Below, piece by piece: positions 25,601-37,837 of a stretch of DNA of 64,000 nt (positions within the stretch are counted from its first letter, which is position 1; every line of letters begins with the position of its first letter). Below the pieces are notes generated by a model. The model made no database searches and had not been told where the DNA came from. It saw only the letters and a program-made list of their open reading frames with translations. The position numbers were made by a program, and so were the translations under genes. The DNA lies in assembly GCA_026120185.1 (NCBI GenBank), contig JANUWF010001220.1, positions 1,116,001 to 1,180,000 on the forward strand, read 5' to 3'. Source of the stretch: Voacanga thouarsii (Eukaryota > Streptophyta > Magnoliopsida > Gentianales > Apocynaceae).

Positions 25601-25885
25601 ATCCTTTTATTTATTTATTTATCTATTTATTTTAAATTTGTTTTGTCATACCATTTTTTTTTTGGGGTCTAGATATTTGTTTTGTCACATCTGTATCACT
25701 GATAATGTGCTTCCTAAATTCACTGTGTATGCTCTCTTTTGTTGAGAAGTGAATGCTTGATTGAAATATGTGCATCAAAAGAAACTGCAATTTTGTCCAA
25801 AGAAGGGGCAAAAAAAAAATATTGCCATATCTCGGTGCTTGAGTTCTCAGTGGTACCATGAATGTAGTCTATAAAGTTGGTCATC

Positions 25886-27105
25886 TTGGTAACATGTAAA
25901 GCCAAGAAACCTCCAAATCTATGTTATCCATCTTCAATCCCAATTACGATAAATTTTGAAGGTGAACATGAAGATGGAAATGAAAATTGCAAGAACTTAA
26001 TATCCACTCTGCCAAGGGAAAACTGGGTTACAGCTAGGATCCCCTCAGTTGCAGGGCCACTGTTATTTTCAGGTACAAGAAACCGACGTCCTCCTAGTTT
26101 ACTACCCCAAATTGAGGCACCACTTTTCAGCTATCTTGTTTGCCTTTTGAACCGTGACCATTACCCTATCAGTCGCCTTGACCACCCTTTGCTAAATCCC
26201 CACTTCCTCGTACCCTTAGAATTGTCGCACCCTTACTTAGACTCCAGTCACTTGCCACTTGGAATGCTGCCTAAATCGGTAAAATTCTGCATGCAAAGTG
26301 GTTTACCTTTGCAGACCTAATGACGCCGTCGTTTCATGCTGGCACTTCACGAAGAACTTAGACCGGCTTAAAGGTGATGCTTCACTAGAAGAGTTTCTTG
26401 ACAGGTTCAAAGGAGTGGGTCTTTCTGGGTCATTTTGGGATAATGTGTTAAGACTACTGGAAAGAGAGCTCAGAGAACCCCAAATATTCAGGATAGCTGA
26501 GTTCTTGGGCTGTACATTTACGCAGGAGGAAGAGACATCAAAAGTTGCAGAGGAGATCTTAAGAAGGTTGTGCAGCATTGATAAATTTCAGGAAAATTGA
26601 AGCGAACAAAAATGGGAAAACAACGTTGTTTGGTGAATGGTGATAGCAATGAATGCAGGAAACGCGAGTCCGGAGAGTGGAAAAATTATCTAACAGGCGA
26701 ATGGCAGATGTATTGATCAAGATTTGTTTGCAGAGCCCCACGGGCATAGCTCAATTGCCTTAGGGCCCTCTTAGTTCTTGCACTAACGATCTGAACTTTT
26801 GCGGGGTTTATTCCTGCCTGTTAGATTGTCCTCTTAGTTCTTGCACTAGTGGATTCATTGTCACGAGTTCAAACCTTGGTGAGGAGTTTGTTATTGCTAG
26901 ATTATTCTCCGAACAGTTAAGATGAGGATACGGTCAAATCAGTTTGGGCACATCCCAAATTTACCTAGCTGTGCATCTTGAGACAAAGCCCTCAACCTCA
27001 GGATTAACGGGACAAAGTCTAGACATCTGGGTTAGTAAAAAAAAAAAAAAAAAAAGATTTGTTTGTAGAAGCTCCATGACTCTAGACTAAATCGGTTCTG
27101 CTCCA
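25886..27105 (+). pseudogene. Cytosolic sulfotransferase (SOT), copy 2, broken and split by a SINE
   Basis: The second SOT copy starts about 0.3 kb after the first. Readable parts are LISTLPRENW (25997 on), LFSYLVCLLNRDHYPISRLD with HPLLNPHFLVPLE, PKSVKFCMQ, then after a shift VYLCRPNDAVVSCWHFTKNL, which is the 3'-phosphate motif with Asn-Pro-Lys altered. SLEEFLDRFKGVGLSGSFWD follows, then an internal deletion joining RELREPQIF to RIAEFLGCTFT, then a degraded GEWKNYLTGEW end. The phosphosulfate loop KAGTTW is not recognisable. The C-terminal codons are split by the SINE at 26743-27055, beyond which EKLHDS-like text continues to about 27105. It is more decayed than copy 1, so it is probably the older pseudogene or the one under less constraint. 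Confidence 0.82.
26743..27055 (+). mobile_element. tRNA-derived SINE with A tail
   Basis: The 313-bp insert starts GGCATAGCTCAATTGCC (A-box-like, 26747-26758), has a B-box-like GAGTTCAAACC at 26865-26875 and ends in an A-run of about 19. It is flanked by long, nearly identical direct repeats, 26719-26742 and 27054-27078 (AAGATTTGTTTGYAGA then GCYCCAYG). Such long target duplications and an A tail are the marks of LINE-driven insertion. A 19-base word, CCTCTTAGTTCTTGCACTA, occurs twice (26767 and 26830), so a 63-base segment seems duplicated between the A and B boxes. It sits in the end of SOT copy 2. Confidence 0.82.
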
Positions 27106-27743
27106 GAACAAAAAGAAAATGTTTATATTAGTACTAGTACTTTAGGACAGGTACTCTTATATTTCATTGTTTCGAACATTTGTGAAGCTTCAATCAAGGG
27201 ACCCCTGTGCATTCGAAATATATATTATTAGAGAGTGCTCAACTATCCATCCAATTATTTTATTAAGTGGGGATAGTGGTGTAAATTAGGTTAAAGATTA
27301 AATTATACTCACCATTCAAGTTGAATATTCTTATTTAACATTTTGCCGTGGATTTGAATCATTGTAAATAAATGATAAAGGTTTAAAATGTTGTACTTTT
27401 TTTAAATTCATAACTTGTATATAATATAACTGTCTAAATCTTATATAGTTTATAAAAACTTGTTCATAATAAAGTTTTGCTTTTTATGTGGCAGAAGAAG
27501 TTATGAGATGATTTTCATTCATATCCCTCTTTTCTTCCTGGCAAATATAATTTACCGATAAGATTTTTGTTGTGCATCCACTTTCCAATTTTCATTACAT
27601 TATTGTTGGGGTAATATTTATCTTAAATTCGTTTCCATATAGATTAGGAATAAAAAATTTGTATCCTCTTAAGAGATACATAAACTCATATAATATGTGA
27701 TATATTTATTACAAATTTTTAATACGATAATTTATAAAAATCA

Positions 27744-27790
<47 letters not shown>

Positions 27791-28425
27791 TTAGGCCTCT
27801 AAATAACATAAAACCTATGAGGTAGCCTGGTTCATTTTGGATGATAGCTATATAAAGAGATCAGGGGAACTTGCTTGTGCATTTGCTGGCTCAATATGCC
27901 CTGTGCACTGAGTCATACCAAATGTAGATTGAGGAAATGCTTCGGTTCATATCCCTTTGTTGTAATTATTGATTTCTTTGATATCTTTTCTAAAAAAAAA
28001 AGCAAATTTTTTATTGCTACATTCATGATTCAAGGGTAAATCCTCGGATATGAATGCCGAAGCAAAAAAATAAAAAATAAAAAATGGTTGCACTCACTCA
28101 CTAGAGCCCCCACAGAGAGGGCTCCATATCTTATGAATAGTCAAGCAAGTTATACATTTGACAACTTATATATAATTTCAAACTTTCAATACATACAACT
28201 CATTTTAGACTTATTTTGATGGAGTTTGTTGGATTGAATTTTGGATTTCATTATCTTACGCGTCTGCCATATGAATAATTGCCAAGAAGATGTTCACAAG
28301 TTTTCAACTACCCATGAGTCTTGTAACATATTCTTATTTAATCAATCAAATTGTCACCACAAGATCCCTAACAGGTTAAGCCTTGGTTCCGCTTTGAGAT
28401 CTCACTAAGAATTTAAATCCCTAGC
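27106..28425. other. Gene-free AT-rich stretch
   Basis: No genes or element ends were recognised apart from a (TA)n tract at 27748-27786. Confidence 0.5.
27748..27786. repeat. (TA)n microsatellite
   Basis: About 19 TA units. Confidence 0.9.
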
Positions 28426-29077
28426 TGTGGGGAAATAAATGGAAGGTGAGTAAAATATTAAGTTTCACACAAATCACAATTATATTCCAAAATCAAAATT
28501 ATTTTTTAAGTGTCAATCAAAAAATAGGAATAAATCAAAAAATCAATTAAATAACACTAGTAGGTAAAAGAAAGTACCAAAGTAGATAATATGAGACATC
28601 AAGATTTTTAACGTGAAAAACTCGAGATGCGAAAAATCACGGGACCTAATCTAGTAAAAATTTTCACTATCAATAATAATGGGTAATACAAAGTCTTATC
28701 TAGATAAAACTAGAGGCACACTAAAAATATATCAATATCTTTTCTAAAAACTACAATCAAACAAGAATTGAGTATGGAAGGATATTACCAAAATCAAAAT
28801 CTAAACCGTTAGATGAGTAGGTATTATTGAGAAGATCACATAGAACCAAAATTTGTCTCAATCAGACTCCGAATAACCGTCCAAATTGAGGATCACAAGC
28901 TTGAAGAATGGCTTCTTGCGTCTTTCTTCCTTTGTACTTGACGTTTTCCGCCGCCTCAACAAAAAACCGTAAAGCTTTTTGACTTTTGTCTTGTATAGAT
29001 TTTATTTTAGTTTTGTGGGTCTTTAGTTTTTGTTGTCTTTTTGCCCACCAAATGGGTTGGACTTATTTGGCCCAACA
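28426..29077 (-). repeat. Copia-1 3' LTR
   Basis: On the minus strand it begins TGTTGGGCCAAATAAG right after the purine tract GGGGAGGGAGAT. The far edge, TGTGGGGAAATAAATGG at about 28426, is my best guess because it gives a TG...CA pair; it could not be confirmed by a second LTR. Confidence 0.6.
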
Positions 29078-29090
29078 ATCTCCCTCCCCA

Positions 29091-32051
29091 GCTCATTTGC
29101 GGAATACAACCAAACTTGCTTCTTATCTACAAAATAAAAATTTCTCCTAGGGCAACACCTTAGTCAGCATATTAGAACCATTATCATCTGTGTGCACCTT
29201 CTCAAGCATTAGCAGCTTGGAATCCAAAACTTCTCTTATCCAATGATATCTCACATTAATATATTTGGATCGAGAATGAAACGTAGAATTCTTACATAGA
29301 TGAATGACACTCTAACTATCACAATGAAGATTATACTTCTCTTGTTTCAAACCCAATTCTTGAAGAAACTTCTATAACCACAGAATCTTTTTACAAGCTT
29401 CAGTAGTTGCGATGTACTCTGCCTCTATACTAGAAAGGGCAATATTGCCACGATATTGCTCTCCTTGTAAAAGTCATTAAGTAACCAGATGTAGATCTTT
29501 TCTTATCAAGATCACCTCCCATATCTGAATCAGAGTATCCATCAAGCGTGGTATTGTCATTTCCAAAGCATAAACATAATTTGGAAGTTCCCTTGAGATA
29601 TCTAAGAATCCATTTGACGGCATTCTAGTGCTCTTTACCAGGATTAGAGAGATATCGACTAATCACCCCAACCGCATGAGCTATATCTGGCCTGGTGCAA
29701 ACCATAGCATACATCAGACTATCAACTGCTGAAGCATAAGAAACCTTTTTCATATCTTCTTTATCTTTCTCACTTTTCGGACACTACTCAGTGTTTAACT
29801 TGAAGTGACTTGCAAGTGGAGTAGAAACTTCTTTAGCGTTGCTCATGCTGAACCTATCAAGTACTTACTCAATATACTTTTCTTGAGATAACCAAAGCTT
29901 TTCATTTTGCCTATCTTAAGTGATTTTCATTCCCATAATTTGTTTAGCTGGACCTAAATCTTCATTGCAAAGGATTTACTCAACTCATTTTTCAACTTGT
30001 TAATCTTCACAGCATTATGACCAACAGTCAACATATCGTCCACATATAACAAGAGGATAATAAAATCACAATTTGAAAAATTCTTCACATAGATACAATG
30101 ATTTGATGTGGTCCTGGGCATTTTTTATTTGTCATGAAAAAGTTAAACTTCTAGTACCATTGTCTCGGTGCCTGTTTCAAACCCTATAAACTTTTCTTGA
30201 GACGATATACCAGATTCTCCTTATCACTTTCTTTAAACCCCTTCGGCTGCTCTATATAAATTTTCTCTTCTAACCATGTAGGAAGGCTGTCTTCACATTA
30301 AGTTGCTCAATCTCAAGATTCAAACTGACAGCAATTCCAAGAATAACTCAAAAGGATGTCATCTTTACCACTGGAGAAAAGATTTCTTCAAAATCTATAT
30401 ATTTCTTTTGACTAAACCCCTTCACAACCAATCTTGCCTTGTACTTAGGTTGTGAGCTATTCTCTTGAGTCTTCAACCTGTAGACCCACTTATTTTTTAG
30501 TGTTCTCTTGCCTATAGGCAATTTCATCACGTCATAGGTATAATTTTCTTGTAAGAATACCATCTCCTTTTGCATAGCTTGCAGCCATTCTTCCTTTTTC
30601 TCATACTCCAAAGCCTTACTATAAGACTCTGGCTCTCCACTATCAGTCAAAAATACATATTTATTAGGATTATATCTAGTGAAGGGTCTTCTTTCCCTGA
30701 TATCTCCTAGGTTTATCTTGTGGCTGTGGTTGTAGTACTTCTTGTTCAATCTCACCAACATCATAATTATAATCCATACTTTCTCCTTGCTCATCCTTAG
30801 CTCCCCTTTGATTTGAATCATTTGTTTCTGGAATTGGCTTATCAGAACTAGTTGTTGCAGGAACTGGATCTAAATTAGAAGGAATGTCATAAGAGAATCT
30901 TGATTTTGGTTTAGGCTTATCATGTTTCTCAATACCTTCAATGGTTTGATCTTCAAGAAAAATAACATCTCTGCTTTTGATCAATTTCTTCGCCACTGGA
31001 TGATGCAACCTATAGCCAAAATCTGCATGTGCATACCCAAGAAAATACACTGCTTGGATTTTACATCAAGCTTTGATCTCTCATTTTGGGAATGTGAACA
31101 AATGCACAACAACCAATGACTTTCAAGTGCATGAAGGATACTTCTTTTCCTATCCATACTTTCTCTGGAATATCACCATCTAAAAGAACTGAGGGAGAAA
31201 GATTAATCAAGTCAATTGCAATTCTCATTGCTTCACTCCAAAGGGATTTTGATAGCTTGGCATTGGAAAGCATACATCTGATTCGCTCAGTGATAGTTCT
31301 GTTATCTTTTTTGCTTTCCCATTCTCTTGTGGTGTTTTTGGTATCGTCTTCTCTAGCCTAATCCCATGAGACTTACAATAACTTTCAAATGGTCCTCTAT
31401 ACTCACCACCATTATCGGTTCGAACACACTTTAGTTGTTTACCAGTCTCCCTTTAGACCTTGCTATGAAATTCTTTAAACACATTTAAGGTCTGGTCTTT
31501 AGATTTCAAAACAGTACACTAGACTTTTCTAGAGAAGTCATCAGTAAAAGTGACAAAGTAAATTGCAGTACTAAGAGACATATCTTTCATGTAGCAAATA
31601 TCAGTGTGCATTAACTCTAACGAATTTAGCTTTCTAGATGAATGAAGTCTTTGAAAAGCAACTCTATGTTGTTTTTCATAAATATAATCAACACATGATT
31701 TAAGAGAAGTACCCGATACATTAGGGAGAAGTTACCCGCGAACAAGTGTTTGAATTTCCTTCTCACTTATGTACTCAAGTCGCTTGTGCCAAAGATTAAT
31801 AGAGGAATCTTGAATTACATTTACCTCTCCTTTTCCCAACTTAGTTTGCATCAAGTAGAGAGTATTTTACTTCCTTCCACTGGCAACAATTAGGTTCCCT
31901 TTGCTGAGTTTCCATTTACCTCTACCTTGAGAACTATAATAGCCTTCATTATCAAGCTTTCCAGTAGAAACAAGATTAAGATGAATATCAGGAATATGTT
32001 TGGTATTCCTCAAGACTAATTGACACCTAATATCTGCATCTAAGCAAATAT
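29091..32051 (-). pseudogene. Copia-1 pol: integrase, reverse transcriptase and RNase H, broken
   Basis: In coding order (minus strand): pre-integrase text HIPDIHLNLVSTGKLDNEG (31867-32051); integrase with RTDNGGEYRGPFESYCKSHG (about 31370-31440), including the second Asp, and PQENG with the Glu; an integrase end with YFLGYAHADFGYRL (31050 down); reverse transcriptase opening EWLQAMQKEM and KNKWVYRLKTQ, then KARLVVKGFSQKK (30350-30600); the catalytic LLYVDDML (about 30020-30050), intact; and RNase H with LDGYSDSDMGGD (about 29520-29550) and SSIEAEYIATTEACK-like text near 29400. Several stops and shifts separate these blocks, so no polyprotein can be made. The product family makes and inserts element cDNA. 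Confidence 0.85.
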
Positions 32052-33767
32052 TGAAGATTAAAGGGCAAGCAAAACACAGCAAAACAACCGAAGAACAAGA
32101 AAAAAAACACAGTAGCTCATGCGTGAAGGGAAAAAAAATTTACCTCTTCTTGTTTTCAAAATTGGCTAGACTAGAATATGTAGAACTGGGGTAGGTGCAC
32201 TGGTGGAAATTTTTGGTACGATTCTTGCAAGCCTCTTACTGCGTCTATGCATGTATATAAACACCAAACTTCCTCTTGATCTTCCAATATATGACCTGCC
32301 TAAATCACGTTTGGTGAAGACTCACAAGACTAAGGAAATTTTTCAGAGAGAAAAGAAAGTCTATTTTCTGAGGAAGAGAATGCCATTATCTTCTATTTTC
32401 TTGTTTAACCTAAATAAAATATCAGGTAAAACTAGACTTTTAATTTGGCCAATTGGACTCTTAGTTTTGCCTTTTGAACCAAATTAATTATTCTAATCAG
32501 GACCAAATAAATAGCCCAATAAATAATTAATTTTTCAGCCCAAATAAATTAGTCCAATTAATATGACTATATTAGTTTAGTCCCAGATCAATTTTAAATT
32601 ATTCAAATTGGGCCAAAGCCCTAAACAATTAATTAATCCACTAAACTAATTTAATTAATTCTCTCTCTGTAGACCTTTATTTTATTTTAGCCCAATAATT
32701 AAATCAGGCTACTTAAATAAAATAAATTCTATTTAATTTAATTTAAGATCAATTCCTTAGCCTATATATAATTAGGACTTATGGTCTATACTGGGGGACC
32801 AAAAGACACACCGTTTTGACTACTAAAATGACTAAAATACCCTTGCCATATAAATAGCTATATTTTACATTTTAAATATTTCCTAATATCACCATAAGAA
32901 AATATTGACCCCAAGGATAATGCCGCGTTAGCAAAGTCTCCGACCTGCAGGTGAAATGACTAAAATACCCCTTTATACATCGTCGTGCATTAGAGAGGAA
33001 GAAATGTACTAACATCTCTCTAAATGACATCTATCATCCTTAAGCTTCTAGTCCAATGATCCATGACTTCCTGGATTATTTCCACTCTTCAAGGGAGCTA
33101 CCCTAAAGTAAACATCCAAGTCATGTTTCCTAGGGCCCTGGATATTTAGATCATTTAGATAACCACAAGGGGCGATATAGTATAGAAACTATTTTGTACA
33201 AGTCTGTTTTAACTAACTAGTCATATATACTTAATATGCAAGTATATTGGTCCTACGATAGAACCTCAACTAAATCATATCAAAGTACATGTTTCTAACT
33301 TCATCAGACCACCAACTCATACTCAAGTTGTAGAGTACTAGTCCACGCTGTAGCAGTAGTAGTTTTGGCTTCTATTATATAATACTTTAGGAAACCACTA
33401 CTACAGGTCATGTTTTACGTATTCGAAATACGCTAATGTCATGAAGTGAGTGGACTATTCACTGGCTAAAGGTAAGCCATTCTCCATTTAGAATTCATAA
33501 CACAATAACCTAGACATGATGAGATTCCCATTCTCATTAATCGGTTAAGAACAAATGTTTATGTGTTAAGTAACTCGTGATCCATACTTTACTGTGAAAG
33601 ACCACCATTCACATGGACCACTTACTTAAACACAATGGGTCTTTTTCACACGTAATTTGTGCACAAATAAAATGAAAATTCACAAGAAATTTCTAAGAAT
33701 AAATTTTTTTATTAAAATATTCGATATTTATATCAGAAACTAATCTAAGAGGGCATATTTTTCAATA
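32052..33767 (-). mobile_element. Solo LTR inserted in Copia-1
   Basis: This 1716-bp block is flanked by perfect 5-bp repeats AATAT (32047-32051 and 33768-33772), and the Copia-1 reading (GNGDI then ADIRCQLVL) continues across it. On the minus strand it begins TATTGAAAAATATGCCCTCT (the usual TGTTGGAA... start with changes) and ends CTTCA. It shares long stretches with the LTR at 34151-36041 in opposite orientation, for example the segment around ATAAATAGCTATATTTTACA and CAAAGTCTCCGACCTG. Confidence 0.85.
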
Positions 33768-34150
33768 AATATCACCATTTCCAACAACTTTGCAAGAAAC
33801 CTCATTTCCCATCCTAACGTAGCCAAAGTCTCCTTTAGTGTAGGTTGAGAAGAAATGTCTGTGTGGAGTAACATAATATAATGCACCTGAATTGATTATC
33901 CAATAATCATTATCTTGACTGGTAATACTGATATGACCATCTTCACAGAATACCCACATATCATTATCAGCTGCCACTACTGTTGTAGTCTCTTCTCCAT
34001 CTCTCGCTTTACCATTACATTTTTTCTCAACAAGTTCTCGTTTCAAGACTTTATAGTGCTTCTTGTAGTATCCTTTCTTTTTACAATGATAGCACTCAAC
34101 ATTTTTCAGCGACTCATATCTGCTCTTGGATCTGTCATTTCTCTTGTAAG
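33768..34150 (-). pseudogene. Copia-1 gag end and protease start, truncated
   Basis: In minus-strand order: SRYESLKNVECYHCKKKGYY forms a zinc knuckle whose last Cys is replaced (KKHY), then KRELVEKKCNGKARDGEETT, then the protease start DYWIINSGALYYVTPHRHFF, in which the DSGA active-site motif reads NSGA. The frame stops where the solo LTR enters. On the other side the gag frame is cut at 34150 by the Copia-2 LTR. Confidence 0.8.
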
Positions 34151-36041
34151 TGTTGGGAAATATGCCCTCTTAAATTAGGCTTCTGATGTAAACATCTAAT
34201 ATTTTAATAAAAGAATTTATTCTCAAAAATTGTTTGTGAATTTACATTTTATTTGTGCACAATTACGTGTAAAAAAGACCCATTATTTAAGTAAGTGGTC
34301 CATATGAATGGTGGTCTTTCACAGTAAGGTATGGATCACGGGTTACTTAACACATAAACGTTTGTTCTTAACCGATTAATGAGAACGAGAATCTCATCAT
34401 GTCTAGGTTATTGTGTTATGAATTTCAAATGGGGAATGGCTTATCTTTAGCCAGTGAATAGTCCACTCATTTCATGACAAAAGCATATTTCGAATACGTA
34501 GAACATGATCTGTAGTAGTGGTTTCCTAAAGTACTATATGATAGAAACCTAAACTACTACTGCTACAGTGTGGACTAGTACTCTACGACTTGAGTATGAG
34601 TTGGTGGTTTGACGAAGCTGGAAGCATGTACTTTGATATGCTTTAGTTGAGGTTCTATCGTAGAACCAATATACTTATATATTGGGTATATGTAATTAGT
34701 TAGTTAAGACAGACTTATACAAGATAATTTCTATACTATATTACCCCTTGTGGTTGTCTGAATGATCTAAATATCTAGGGCCTTAGGAAAAATGACTTGG
34801 ATGTTTACTTTAGGGTAGCTCCCTTGGAAAGCGGAAATACTCCAAGAAGTCGTGGATCATTGGACTAGAAGTCTAAGGATGGTAGAAGTCATTTAGAGAG
34901 GTGTTAGTACATTTCTTCTTCTCCAAATGCACGGCGAAGTGTAGAGGGGTATTTTAATTATTTTACCTGTAGGTTGGAGACTTTGCTAACGCAACATTGT
35001 CCTTGGGGTCAATATTTCCTTATAGTGATATTAGAAAATATTTAAAATGTAAAATACAACTATTTATATAGTAGGGGTATTTTGGTCATTTTAGTAGTCA
35101 ATGCGATATGTCTTTTTGGTCCTTGAAATAGCCCGTAAGTCCTAATTAATTTTAGGTTGAGAAATTGTCTCAGTTAAAGAGGATTTTATTTTATTTAGGA
35201 AGTCTAATTTATTATTGGATTAGAATAAAATTAAATAAAAAGAAGTTGGGAGAAATTTATTATCTGGTTTAATTGGTTAATTAATTATTTAGGGCCTAGG
35301 TCCAGTTTGAATAATTAGAAAATTAACCTGGGTTTAAACTAGATGGAAAAAGGCTTGTTTAATTATTTATTGGGTTATTTCTATAAGCCCAGGAAATAAA
35401 TAATTAATGTTTATTATTTTGGACTCTTTGGGTCCAAGAAAAATAATAAATATTATTTTGGCCTAATAGCCTGGACCATAGGATTTTTCCAAATATGGTT
35501 TAGAAGAGTTTAAGGCTAAGCCAAACTCACTCTGTTGATAACATCCGGGTGTTTGAAGTATCAAATCCTGTGGATATAGTTATTAGATATTAATATATCG
35601 TGGTTTTTGCAAGAGACACTCACGTCTCTGTGAAAAAAAAGGCCTTTGGTTTTTTCTTCTTCTCTTTCTCTCTCTCTCATGACTTTGGTTTTTCTCTTGT
35701 TGTTCTTGATTTTTGCTAATTAATAGCAAAAGGATCAAGAACGTTGAGACCGTTCCTCTTCATCTTTTGTTTCGCCAACAAGGATTGAGGCAGTGGAATA
35801 TTCCGAAATCCGAAAAGCTTTGGCGTTCATGCAAACAAGGCGAAGTAGGAGGATGGCGGGTTTTCAACTGGAAGCTTTATTATGTAGGGCAGAAGAAGTT
35901 ATCCCTGTGGTCCAGTCGATTTCTCCACAACCAAAGAAGTTTAAGGTGCATAGAGGTATTGAATAAATGCTTCCATGCTTCATTTTTTTATCTCTGTTTA
36001 CGCAGAGCATGCCTTCCTCTGTTTTTTTTTTTTAATATACA
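34151..36041 (+). repeat. Copia-2 5' LTR
   Basis: Starts TGTTGGGAAATATGCCCTCT and ends AATATACA, two bases before the primer-binding site. Length is 1891 bp. A TATA-like TATTTATATAGTAGG lies near 35061, a plausible core promoter. It is related to the LTRs at 32052, 45416 and 58181. Confidence 0.85.
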
Positions 36042-36043
36042 AG

Positions 36044-36055
36044 TGGTATCAGAGC
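36044..36055 (+). promoter_or_regulatory. Copia-2 primer-binding site
   Basis: TGGTATCAGAGC is complementary to the 3' end of plant initiator Met tRNA, the usual Copia primer. It is two bases from the LTR end. Confidence 0.9.
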
Positions 36056-37837
36056 ATGTTGATTGATTAACTTAGGGAGCATGTTAGTTTATAAAAATGG
36101 AGAAAATTATTGTTTGGTGCTTAAGCCTGTGATCCTTCGCTGTTTTGGTATGGGATAGATGCTTTGTGAGCTTCATAGTAGAAGCATAAGAAGTCTGTAA
36201 TTTTTTCATGCTTTCATAGAACAACCGTGTGAACCTAATTTTGAAGGGTATAGGCGAATGTGTTTTTGTTTGGATGAGATTGTGTAATTCAAAACGTCCA
36301 AAGAAGCCACGGGAAAAAGCAGAGAAAAAAAAAACCACGGAGAAACGAAAAAAAATTTCTCACAAAGAAACAGAGAAGAAGAGCACTATTCATAAGCTAC
36401 TGACGAGCCGAGCCTCTGACAGCTTTTTGTGCCTGGAGCCCAGGGACGACTTGCCTTGGCTCACACCGGCTCGAAGCAATGAAGAAATTGCAATTTGCAT
36501 GCAAATTGCAATTTTAGAAATTCACAGGTCATGCGGGTTGGATGATGGGCGCGGGTTAGGTGCGGGTGGGCTTCACGGGTTGAACAGAGGGTGATCCAGT
36601 GTGGCTGATGCGCCTGGCTCGCAGTGGACCATCAAGGTGATTTGGTGCAGCGGCCAAGGGAATTTTTTTTTTAAATTTTTTCTTGTAATTTTCTTGCGTT
36701 TTCATTTTCGTTTTGGGTCCCATACCAGACGAAGTTAATATTTTTGCAATAATTAATATTCATGGAATACATTTGCATGAAAAATATTAGTAATGGATTT
36801 TAGGATTAAACAAGAACATTAATTAATTAATTAATGTGTTTAATTCTATTATTTGGGCACTTAGGTTTAAAAAAAGAAAAGCATAAAAACGTCTACTATT
36901 TTCTAGGATGCTATTTATTTTTGAGTACATATGTGTGCATTTTCTCAAAAACCAAAGTCTTTGGGAATATTTTTTATAAGAAAAAATATTTTTTCTTTAA
37001 AAAAATTAAATTGTTATTTTAACTTGAACAAAAATTAATCCTTAGATATTTTCTCAAAGGATTTAAACCTTGACATAGAAAATATATTGGATTTAGATAT
37101 TTTTGTAAGTTAAAAAATAGAAAGCCATTTTGTTTTATTTTGCACTAGAAAATTTGTTTTGTCAAAATAAACATGAGACCAAAGTCTCTAGAAAGTTTTA
37201 ATAGGAAAAATTTTGAAATTATTAAAATTTTAACTTAAATAAAATTAGTCTATGGAAAAATCTCTCAAAGGATATAAACCTTGACATAGAGATTTTAATG
37301 GATTTAGATATTTTATTTTTGAGATAAGGAAAAATTTAATGGAAATTTTCAAAAGGATATTTATCATAGAAACCCTTGTTTTAAAAGACTAAGTGGGAGA
37401 GGAGTTCCAACGGCCCCATGACTTCCATCGCGATCCTTATTAGAGATCGTGGGTCCCCTCATGTCACTCTAGGAGTGAACCTGTATAGGATGGGGATACC
37501 ACAACGATTTAGATCTAATGGAGGGATGTAATTAATAACTCGGAACACGTACTATAATCGGCCAGCCCCTTGTTGGAGGTTATAGTGTGAGGTATGTCTA
37601 TAGGAAATGAGAGGAAACGGCCATCCCCTCGTTGGAGTTATCCTCTAGATCGTTACCTAGAAGGAAAATTAATTTGTGGTGGTTAACACACTTAGTTTAG
37701 AGAACTATTAATCTTCCCAAGAAGTTATGTCAGTTTTCCTAAGAGCCAAATTAATTATTTTCAATTTTTATAAGGATAAAGTGCATAAATTTATTTTGTT
37801 TTCACAAATCCTTTCTTTTTTTTTCGATTTTTCAGAA
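36056..37837 (+). other. Copia-2 untranslated leader
   Basis: About 1.8 kb without recognised coding sequence separates the primer site from gag. Copia-3 has a leader of nearly the same length (about 1.8 kb), so this is a family trait. Confidence 0.6.

Larger units (their letters stand above)
28426..34150 (-). mobile_element. Copia-1: truncated, interrupted LTR retrotransposon
   Basis: It is read on the minus strand. From its 3' end it holds an LTR (about 28426-29077), a purine tract next to it (29078-29090), RNase H, reverse transcriptase, integrase, gag-pre-integrase, protease and a zinc knuckle. A solo LTR (32052-33767) splits the protease/pre-integrase region, and Copia-2 (from 34151) cuts it off inside gag, so the rest of gag, the primer site and the 5' LTR are not seen. 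All coding parts carry stops or shifts. Confidence 0.85.

Noticed and set aside
36229..36594. 121-codon open frame in the Copia-2 leader
   Set aside because: Lys-rich from A-runs with no recognisable domain and no equivalent seen in Copia-3.
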